From assembly GCF_022637415.1 (NCBI RefSeq), contig NZ_CP093340.1, forward strand, positions 2,976,001-3,040,000: a DNA stretch of 64,000 nucleotides, written 5' to 3'. A model generated the notes under the pieces. The model had not been told where the DNA came from, made no database searches, and saw only the letters and a list, made by a program, of their open reading frames with translations. Position numbers and translations under genes: made by a program. The DNA is from Luteimonas sp. S4-F44 (GTDB lineage: Bacteria > Pseudomonadota > Gammaproteobacteria > Xanthomonadales > Xanthomonadaceae). Below, in pieces: positions 45,775-52,164 of the stretch (its first letter is position 1; each line of letters begins with the position of its first letter).

Positions 45775-46207
45775 CGGTGTGGGGAGTGGGCGCGCTCGCG
45801 TCTTCGCAGGGCTTCCCACCCTCCAGCCAAGCGGCGATCTTCTGCGCACGCTCCAACTGCGAACACACGTCGTAACGCCCTCGGCCGCCGAAGGTGACCC
45901 GCAGGTTTTCCCGGCGCAGGTTGAGGCGGTCACGGTCGCGGTAGCTCACTTGCATCTTAGGGCCGGCGCCGACGATGGCACGCGCGATCACGCGGCTGTT
46001 GTCGCGGCTCACGCCTGCTTTGACGTAGCCGGGGCCGGTGTTGGCGTTGCGGTTGAGGGACCACTGCGACGGCAAGCCCTGTGCGATCAGGCGGTCATAG
46101 TCGTCAGCGTCAACGGTGGCGACGCCTGCATCCTTGGCGAGCGAGACGCGGACCAGCTCGGCGCCGGTCTCGTCGGTGAATCGTTCGGGGGTGCGTGGTG
46201 TGCGCAT
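45755..46207 (-). CDS. Possible HNH/AP2-type DNA-binding protein
   Basis: 150 residues. The middle has the pattern of phage HNH/AP2-like proteins (WSLNRNANTGPGYVKAGV, then VIARAIVG, then YRDRDRLNLRRENLRVTFGG), where the LNxRxENLR motif is characteristic. The metal histidines of an active HNH centre are not all visible, so it may bind rather than cut DNA. The C-terminus is helical (LERAQKIAAWLEGG). Confidence 0.55.
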   Translation of the reverse strand: MRTPRTPERFTDETGAELVRVSLAKDAGVATVDADDYDRLIAQGLPSQWSLNRNANTGPGYVKAGVSRDNSRVIARAIVGAGPKMQVSYRDRDRLNLRRENLRVTFGGRGRYDVCSQLERAQKIAAWLEGGKPCEDASAPTPHTVAAVPA

Positions 46208-46347
46208 TGGTAGCTCCAGATTTCAGGCACGCGAAAGCGCGCCCCAGTCGGGTGACCGGGACGGGCTGTCTGTGCGGTTAGGGTTCCTCCCGCGTGGCTG
46301 GCGAGAGTGGGAAGTTGTCGCGGGTGCGACGTTGGGTGACGCGGGGC

Positions 46348-48549
46348 CTAGCGGCCGCGCTTCTGTTCGATCAGGTAATCCACGAAAGTTCGCTGACCCT
46401 CGGTGTCGCCGGGGCGCTTCGACCCAAGACCGAGATTCGCCGCGGGTTGCGGTGGAGCAGCGCCAGGTATCGGGCCGGTGCCGCGGCTGACGCGCGCCGC
46501 TGCGGCCGCCTGCGGGTCTGTTCCCATGAAGGGCTGATTCCGCACGCGGTCACGGGTCGCAAGTTGGCCGGCTTGCACTTGGTCGAGCATGGCCGCGGTA
46601 TCGAACTCGTGCTTTGCCGCTGACAGCTCGCGGGCATTGAAGCTCACGTAGTCGCGGCCGTTTGGATGGACGACCGGGAAGCCATGCGCCGTGGTCACCA
46701 CGAAGTCCCCCGGATCGCCGCCGGGTGCCTGCGTGACAGACAGCGTGCCCCTCAATGCCGGGTCAATGCGTCCGGCCTCGACGGCATCCCGTTCGACGCG
46801 CTTCAAGAACTCATTAACCGCCGGCAGGTCCGCATCGGAGATGCCTGCACGGGGCACGCGGCGGCCGTTGACCTCCACGGTGTCGCGCGCGATGCGTCGC
46901 TGTGCTTGCTGGATGACACGCGCAGGGTCGGCATCGGGAAGTTCTCGGGCAAGCGTCATGGCGCGCTGGATGATGCGTTGCTGCTCGGCCTGTGGGCGCT
47001 TGTCGAACTCGGCATCCGTCCGTCGATGGTCAGCGAGGGCGCGGCCTATACGAGCCTCGACGGCCGGCCGAGTGTCTTTGGTTGCACCCGTCGGGAGGGA
47101 CCGCAGTGACTCGGCGGCTGTCATCCCGTACTGCGTCACGTTGTCGTGGTGCTGCCTGTAAAGGACGGCGTTTGTATCCATGACATAGCGGTCGACCAGC
47201 ACAGGGTCGATGTCCGCAAGCTGACGGTAGAGGTCATAGTTCTGACTCATGTTCCCCGCGATGGGCCGGTTCAGAAGGTCGCGTACCTGTGGCACCTCCA
47301 CGCCTGCGTCAGCGAATACGCGAATGACCTGTTCCATGCGCTCCTTGTTCTCGGCTGTGGCGGCCTCCTGCCATAGCGCCTCGGCCTCCTTGCGCAACTC
47401 CGTCGTGGTGAACGCATGTGCGTTGCCGGACAAGACCGCGCCCAGCACGTCGACCTTCCGGGATGCCGCTGCCGCGCGTTCTTCCATTCGGCGGATGCCC
47501 GCCTCATTGCGAGTGCCCCAGTGGCGGACAAATTGCAGTCGGTCGGAGCCTGACAGTTCCAAGGTGTCCGCCATTTCGTTGATCTGCGTCTCGCCAAGTC
47601 GCCCACCGAAGGCCGCGCGCTGCAACCGGATCTCCGCATCGGCCTGCACGCGGGCGACTGCCTCGGCCTTCGCGCGCGCGCGGACACGCTGGCCCGCCTC
47701 CTGTGCAGTCGTGAAGCGATCAGACCAAACGGCACCGTTGGCGTTGCGGCGATCCCAAAGTGGCCCGTTGTTCCCTGCGCGGGTCTCCTGCAGCCATGTC
47801 GTCATATCGTCCGGGTCTACCTCGCCGGTCTCCATGAGGTCGACCAGCGCGGCCGACAGGATGTCGTTGGCATCGTCGCGGGAGAGGTAGGCGTATTGCT
47901 CGCCGCCGACGGTCTCGTAGAACGCCGACAGTCCTGCGTCATTGCGCAGTGAGCCGTCTTGGATTCCCAGTCGCGCAAGCTGCGTCAGATTCTCGGTCTG
48001 ACGGGTCAGGACTTCCGCCATCTCGTATTTCTGGTGCGCGGTCAGCGCCTCGTCGCGAAGGCGATTCACTGCCGGGGTGATCTGTTCCATGACGCGGGGG
48101 TCTTGGAACTCACGACCATGGACCAATTCGGACAGCGCGTCATTGACGATTGGATGCGGGTCGTCTCCCGGCTCCATTGCCGCAAGCGTCTTGTGCAGCT
48201 CGCGCCGCTTGTCGGCGATCTTGTTGGCCGCCTCGGTCAGGAAGTAGCCGCGACGGAACGCAGTCGAGTAGTCCGCAGGGCCGCCATCGTCGCGCGCTGC
48301 GGTGCCTGCAAGTGTCTCCGCGGTGCGCAAGCGGGCGCCTTCGGTCCTGTCGGTGTCGTACTTGCGTGCAGTGCGGTCCTGCACGATGCCCTGCGCGAGA
48401 CCGCCGATGCGTGCAATCACGTTCTGCGTGGCTTGACTGAAGCCGCGGTGCGAGTCGTTCGCGGTGTTGTGGATCGCGAGGCGGGTCATGGTGCCTTCGG
48501 TGTTGACGGACAGTCGTTGCGAGATGCGGCGGGGGTTCTGGCGTGCCAT
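46348..48549 (-). CDS. Probable podoviral internal virion protein (gp15-like)
   Basis: 733 residues from ATG 48549 (MARQNPRRIS), which has a good Shine-Dalgarno (AGGAGC). It is helical, charged, and lacks signal or membrane segments. Length, helical make-up and the C-terminal block (GDFVVTTAHGFPVVHPNGRDYVSF followed by charged repeats) resemble the T7 gp15-type internal core protein that forms the ejection conduit. This is a resemblance, not a motif proof. No other virion genes are near, so it is an orphan. A large replication-less structural protein of another type is the alternative. Confidence 0.5.
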   Translation of the reverse strand: MARQNPRRISQRLSVNTEGTMTRLAIHNTANDSHRGFSQATQNVIARIGGLAQGIVQDRTARKYDTDRTEGARLRTAETLAGTAARDDGGPADYSTAFRRGYFLTEAANKIADKRRELHKTLAAMEPGDDPHPIVNDALSELVHGREFQDPRVMEQITPAVNRLRDEALTAHQKYEMAEVLTRQTENLTQLARLGIQDGSLRNDAGLSAFYETVGGEQYAYLSRDDANDILSAALVDLMETGEVDPDDMTTWLQETRAGNNGPLWDRRNANGAVWSDRFTTAQEAGQRVRARAKAEAVARVQADAEIRLQRAAFGGRLGETQINEMADTLELSGSDRLQFVRHWGTRNEAGIRRMEERAAAASRKVDVLGAVLSGNAHAFTTTELRKEAEALWQEAATAENKERMEQVIRVFADAGVEVPQVRDLLNRPIAGNMSQNYDLYRQLADIDPVLVDRYVMDTNAVLYRQHHDNVTQYGMTAAESLRSLPTGATKDTRPAVEARIGRALADHRRTDAEFDKRPQAEQQRIIQRAMTLARELPDADPARVIQQAQRRIARDTVEVNGRRVPRAGISDADLPAVNEFLKRVERDAVEAGRIDPALRGTLSVTQAPGGDPGDFVVTTAHGFPVVHPNGRDYVSFNARELSAAKHEFDTAAMLDQVQAGQLATRDRVRNQPFMGTDPQAAAAARVSRGTGPIPGAAPPQPAANLGLGSKRPGDTEGQRTFVDYLIEQKRGR

Positions 48550-49227
48550 CGCGGTTGCTCCTGTGTGGCGTGAGTGGATGCCGCCGCGGCCTGCTCGCTT
48601 GGCAGGCGATGGGTCGATTGCGGTTGTGCGTGCGCCCATGTCGGCGCGGAAATGCGGACACAGCAAAGCCGCCCGATGGGGCAGTCCGTGTGCTGGGGTT
48701 GAGCGCGGCGGCGTGAGGCAGTCGGGCGTGGCGCTAGGAGCGCACAAGCGGCCCGCTGCGGGGCGCGCAGGGTGTGAGTCGGGGGGGGTTGTCACAGTGG
48801 CGGACTGGTGCGCCGCTACGGACGCTTCACGCGGTCGCCTTGGGCCGAGACCATGAAGGCGGGAGACCAACGCATCGGCGGGCAGGATTCACCGCGACGG
48901 ATTGCACTTGCGGCCGGTACCGGAGGTACGCCAAAGGTGACCGGGTGTGCACCTGAAGTGTCTTTCAGTGGAACACGTGGAGGTTAACTAGTAAGAACAC
49001 TTTCAGTGCACTTAAAGATACTTAAAGATCAAAAACCGCGCATACGCGATTTCACTAATCGCATGCGGTGTCAATCCCTTTGGATGGTCTCCGCGGCGAA
49101 ACCGTCTGCAAGGAACGGCGATCAGCAGAACTTCGCCGAACGTGTCGGCTCTTTCCTTTAGAGGGCGGCTTATATCAATCGTCGTCGATCATGTCGATAT
49201 CGTGTTCGCGGCGGCGGACCGCCTTCG
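48550..49227. promoter_or_regulatory. Gene-poor, partly AT-rich control-like region of the element
   Basis: About 680 bp with no supported gene. 48930-49100 is conspicuously AT-rich for this genome. It contains two tandem copies of ACTTAAAGAT (49009-49028), two TTTCAGTG copies near 48964 and 48998, and an imperfect inverted repeat around 49035-49068 (CGCATACGCGATTT...AATCGCATGCGG). These look like promoter/operator DNA for the minus-strand genes. Confidence 0.45.
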
Positions 49228-49404
49228 TCAGGTCGGCCACAGCACCACGACCAATGCAGCCACAGCGAACACCGCGGCGACTTGCAGCAGGGGTACCCAT
49301 TGCGACCGCCCGGCGAGCCGGATGGATTCCTGAGTCAGGCTATGGATTGCCTCGGCCTGCAATGCGATCAGATCGTTCGCCCTTCGGCCGCGGTTGGTGG
49401 TCAT
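49228..49404 (-). CDS. Small single-pass membrane protein, holin/spanin-like size
   Basis: 58 residues not in any long frame: MTTNRGRRANDLIALQAEAI, then a QWVPLLQVAAVFAVAALVVVLW helix, ending in PT. A basic/amphipathic N-terminus and one C-terminal helix fit small phage membrane proteins, but family and role are not known. It starts inside the end of the doubtful 127-residue ORF. Confidence 0.5.
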   Translation of the reverse strand: MTTNRGRRANDLIALQAEAIHSLTQESIRLAGRSQWVPLLQVAAVFAVAALVVVLWPT

Positions 49405-49723
49405 GGATCGGGCCTCGTGCGGCTGTGGTGTCGCTGCCAGTGTCCCACAGGTTCGGCGGCGTACTCCCTCTAGACCCCGACATATATTCGGCGAGGCCCT
49501 CGGCGGTCTTTCCTACAAGACCGCGGGTTATATCGCCCGCGACTGACGCCCAAGTGACGCGCGCCGCTCTCGCGGCCCACCACTGCGCATTTCCGCATTG
49601 GAAGTGACCGCGTGCGCGCTTCCGGTTTTGGCATGGATTCCAACTAAGGAACGGACGGCCATGCGCGCGATCCGCCGCCATTGCCGCAGTGCCGTCGAGG
49701 TCAAGCCGATGCGGTTTGGGCAT
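49340..49723 (-). CDS. Doubtful 127-residue ORF
   Basis: ATG 49723 to stop 49340. The second half is protein-like (WASVAGDITRGLVGKTAEGLAEYMSGS), the first half is not convincing, and the end overlaps the 58-residue membrane protein by 65 bp in another frame. No family. It may be a decayed gene. Confidence 0.25.
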   Translation of the reverse strand: MPKPHRLDLDGTAAMAADRAHGRPFLSWNPCQNRKRARGHFQCGNAQWWAARAARVTWASVAGDITRGLVGKTAEGLAEYMSGSRGSTPPNLWDTGSDTTAARGPIHDHQPRPKGERSDRIAGRGNP

Positions 49724-49867
49724 GTGTTCCGAAGGTGGATTCGAGGCCACTTCTGGATGACAAAGAATCGTTGACGGGCTGGTATCGCGTGCGTTTCCTT
49801 GGCGCCACGCCGCGGTCGAAAACGACAGATGACCGCGGAGACGAGACCAATCATCCAAGGAAACCCG

Positions 49868-50071
49868 ATGTCACTTCTGCACCGCCTGACGCTCCGCATT
49901 CCGCTGACCTCTATCGAGGTCTCGCTGCACCACGCCGCCGATCACCAGCGGGGTTTCTGGATCGATTACGAGGGCCTCGGGTGGCTCTGCGTGGGTCTTG
50001 GCGGTTCTTATCTGCAGGTCGCTCGCTCGTGCGGCTTGCGTGGCCCGCTGGTGGCCTTGGAGGCGGTATAG
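49868..50071 (+). CDS. Small unknown protein, plus strand of the element
   Basis: 67 residues from ATG 49868, which has a clear AAGGA ribosome site 7 bp upstream; the in-frame ATG 49829 and TTG 49799 are less good. Product: MSLLHRLTLRIPLTSIEVSL, then HHAADHQRGFWIDYEGLGWLC. No signal or clear helix. It is opposite in strand to the virion gene and ends before a GGGCGCC hairpin (50177-50195), like a moron gene. Confidence 0.5.
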   Translation: MSLLHRLTLRIPLTSIEVSLHHAADHQRGFWIDYEGLGWLCVGLGGSYLQVARSCGLRGPLVALEAV

Positions 50072-50176
50072 GTTCGGAGCCGGCCGGCTGTGCCTGCTTG
50101 GAGCTGCAAGAGGCGCAGCCGCTCGCCTCCTAGCACGGTGCAGCGTCACCGCCTGCCACGGGGAGAGCGCAGGAAG

Positions 50177-50195
50177 GGGCGCCGCTTGGGCGCCC
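50177..50195 (+). terminator. GGGCGCC hairpin terminator
   Basis: GGGCGCC (50177-50183), loop of five bases, GGCGCCC (50189-50195), followed by TTGTT. It follows the 67-residue gene and nearly repeats the hairpin at 50490-50507. Confidence 0.6.
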
Positions 50196-50274
50196 TTGTT
50201 GCGTCTGGCATTCAATCTTCTTGCTTCTCTCGCATGAGTGCGCACAATGCGCGACCACACACGGAGGGTGAGTA

Positions 50275-50484
50275 ATGAATGAAGTCGTGGAGACAGCGCG
50301 GGCCGATACGCTTTCGGGTGGCGACTGGCTGATGGCTGTAGTGAGTTTTTTCCTCACGCCAATTGCGCCGCTAGGGTTGGCTATCTACAACTTCGCGAAA
50401 GGCAGGAAGCCACAGGGACTTTTGTACTTGGGCGTAATCGGCGCGCAAGTCCTACTTGTCGCGGTTCGCGTTGCCAGCATGTGA
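50275..50484 (+). CDS. Small two-helix membrane protein (moron-like)
   Basis: 69 residues with a strong ribosome site (GGAGGGTGAG). MNEVVETARADTLSGGDWLM is followed by a first helix (AVVSFFLTPIAPLGLAIYNFA), a KGRKPQG turn and a second helix (LLYLGVIGAQVLLVAVRV). It lies between two hairpin terminators on the opposite strand to the integrase, as accessory morons do. No family named; toxin, superinfection-exclusion or stress roles are only possibilities. Confidence 0.7.
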   Translation: MNEVVETARADTLSGGDWLMAVVSFFLTPIAPLGLAIYNFAKGRKPQGLLYLGVIGAQVLLVAVRVASM

Positions 50485-50489
50485 ATGAG

Positions 50490-50511
50490 GGGCGCCGTTT
50501 GGCGCCCTTTT
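50490..50511 (+). terminator. Rho-independent terminator
   Basis: GGGCGCC (50490-50496), loop GTTT, GGCGCCC (50501-50507), TTTT. It directly follows the 69-residue membrane gene, and the integrase gene ends 36 bp beyond on the other strand. Confidence 0.85.
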
Positions 50512-50546
50512 CATGCACTGCGCTGACCCGGAGCGCCATTTATGAC

Positions 50547-51830
50547 TCATGCCGCCCGCGCCTGAAACGACACCACGACACCGCCCGTATCCGCGCGCAG
50601 CGCGTCGAGGTAGTCCGCCCATTCCTGCATCATCCGCTGCCGCTCGGGCAGGTGTTTGGCGAGGTTGTAGACCGCGCGGACGCCCTGCCCCTTGTGCGAT
50701 AGCTGGCGCTCGATGGCGTCAGGGTTGAATCCCAACTCGTTGAGCAACGTGGATGCCATGTGCCGGAACCCGTGGCCGACGATGGTGTCCCCAGTGAATC
50801 CAAGGTTCCGCAGAGCGGCATTAATGGTGTTCTCGGACATCGGCCGCTTGGGATCACGCACGCCGGGGAACACGTATTCACGACGCCCCGTCAGTGGCCG
50901 CAGGTCGCGCAGGATGGCGACCGCCTGCGATGACAGGGGGACAACATGCGGTTCGGTCGAGGCGTCTTCCTTGGCGGCCTTGCGCAGCTTCCTGCGTGCT
51001 GCCGGGATAACCCAGCGGGCACCTTCGCGGTGGTCGAGGTCGAATTCCTCCCATCGTGCCGCCCGCAGTTCGCCAGGACGCACGAAGGTCAGCGACGCCA
51101 TCTTCAAGGCAGCAACGGTGACCGCCTCGCCGCGGTAGCCATCCATCGCGCGCAGCAGAGAGCCCACGGCCTGCGGATCGGTGACGGTGGCAAACCTGCG
51201 CTTCCTGCGGGGCGGCATGGCGGCGCCAAGGTCAGCCGCGGGATTCCGCTCGGCGCGCTCGGTAGCGATGGCGTACTTGAAGACGCTGCTGACAGCGGCC
51301 ATGACACGGTGCGCCTGCTCGCTGTGTCCGGCCTTGGTCATGCGGTCGAGGATGGGACGGAGGTCCGCCACCCCGACGCCTGCGATGGGCTTGCCACCGA
51401 TCCACGGAAAGGCGTGATTGGTCAGGCGCGATACCTGTTTGTCGTGATGGCTCGCCACCCATGCCGGCGCCTGCAAGGCCAGCCATTCGCGTGCGATGAC
51501 CTCGAAGCTATTAGCCGCACGCTCCGCGCCTGCCGCCTTGGCGGCTTTTCGGTTCTCGCTAGGGTCGATGCCCTGCGCCAGCAGCGCCCGGCACTCGTCG
51601 CGACGCTTGCGGGCCTCCGCCAGTGTCACCGCAGGATAGGCACCCAAGCTAAGCGTGTTGGGTTTCTTGGTAACCGGCCTGCGGTAGTCCATGCGGAACA
51701 ACTTGGAGCCGCCCGGCTGCACCAGCACGTAGAGGCCGCCGCCGTCACGTCGCGCCCTGTCGCCGTCTTTCAGCTTCACCGGCTTGGGGCCGGGCTTGGC
51801 GTTGCGGATCGCTGTGTCGGTAAGTGCCAC
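50547..51830 (-). CDS. int: Tyrosine-type integrase
   Basis: 427 residues from GTG 51830. The N-terminal arm-binding DUF4102-like domain (MALTDTAIRNAKPGPKPVKL, FRMDYRRPVTKKPNTLSLGAYPAVTLAEARKR) is followed by a SAM-like core-binding domain and a catalytic domain with R251 (RPGELRAARWEE), H353-x-x-R356 (HGFRHMAS), H379 and nucleophile Y388 (RAVYNLAKH). P4/CP4-57-type integrases insert at tRNA 3' ends; tRNA-Met lies about 180 bp away. A 13-bp inverted repeat overlaps its start codon. Confidence 0.94.
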   Translation of the reverse strand: MALTDTAIRNAKPGPKPVKLKDGDRARRDGGGLYVLVQPGGSKLFRMDYRRPVTKKPNTLSLGAYPAVTLAEARKRRDECRALLAQGIDPSENRKAAKAAGAERAANSFEVIAREWLALQAPAWVASHHDKQVSRLTNHAFPWIGGKPIAGVGVADLRPILDRMTKAGHSEQAHRVMAAVSSVFKYAIATERAERNPAADLGAAMPPRRKRRFATVTDPQAVGSLLRAMDGYRGEAVTVAALKMASLTFVRPGELRAARWEEFDLDHREGARWVIPAARRKLRKAAKEDASTEPHVVPLSSQAVAILRDLRPLTGRREYVFPGVRDPKRPMSENTINAALRNLGFTGDTIVGHGFRHMASTLLNELGFNPDAIERQLSHKGQGVRAVYNLAKHLPERQRMMQEWADYLDALRADTGGVVVSFQARAA

Positions 51831-51897
51831 TGTCGGTATCCCCTTAGTCGGTACGCACCTACGGGCGGCGCGAGATACCGACAGTGATACCGACTAT
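51828..51897. promoter_or_regulatory. GATACCGAC repeat cluster at the int start
   Basis: CACTGTCGGTATC (51828-51840) covers the int start codon and is the exact reverse complement of 51874-51886. A third, partly overlapping direct copy of the motif, TGATACCGACTAT (51885-51897), occurs again at the other end of the element (45042-45054). Likely integrase arm sites and/or excisionase operators that also autoregulate int. Confidence 0.6.
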
Positions 51898-51939
51898 TCG
51901 TCAGGCTGCCAAGGGACTAATGGGACAGCTTGGGACATG

Positions 51940-51982
51940 AAAAAGGCCGGAAGCCTCGCTAAATCAGGGGCTTATCGGCCTT
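51940..51982 (-). terminator. Terminator between tRNA-Met and int
   Basis: Nested stem: AAGGCCG/CGGCCTT (51943-51949 with 51976-51982) around AGCC/GGCT (51952-51955 with 51969-51972). Read on the minus strand it ends in a T run, so it stops tRNA-Met transcription before int. Confidence 0.7.
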
Positions 51983-52007
51983 CTTGGGACTTGCTGAAAC
52001 CGTCAAT

Positions 52008-52084
52008 TGGTGGCTATGGGTGGACTCGAACCACCGACCCCAGCATTATGAGTGCTGTGCTCTAACCGGCTGAGCTACATAGCC
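52008..52084 (-). tRNA. tRNA-Met (anticodon CAT)
   Basis: 77-nt tRNA read on the minus strand: GGCTATGTAGCTCAGCCGG at the 5' end, anticodon loop CTCATAA (CAT), T loop GTTCGAG, and CATAGCCACCA at the 3' end. The acceptor stem pairs GGCTATG with CATAGCC. Elongator-type by its paired first base. The element's integrase lies just beyond its 3' end. Confidence 0.94.
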
Positions 52085-52164
52085 ATCGGGCGCCGTCGCG
52101 TTCGCGACGAGCCGCGCATTCTGCAACGCGCGGCGGCCCGCGTCAACGGGCCACCACCCTCGCC

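Larger units (their letters stand above)
45042..52007. mobile_element. Integrated element / prophage remnant next to tRNA-Met
   Basis: About 7 kb between rppH and the 3' end of tRNA-Met. It has a tyrosine integrase adjacent to the tRNA, an AlpA-like regulator at the other end, one probable virion protein, and mostly small unknown genes. GATACCGAC-type repeats occur at both ends. Core housekeeping genes flank it. No capsid, portal, terminase, tail or replication genes were found. The exact ends are uncertain because no long direct repeat of the tRNA was found. Confidence 0.75.

Noticed and set aside
49662..49775. 37-codon plus-strand frame starting MRAIRRHCRSAVEVK
   Set aside because: Very basic peptide with a weak ribosome site and no neighbours; could be a peptide but not supportable.
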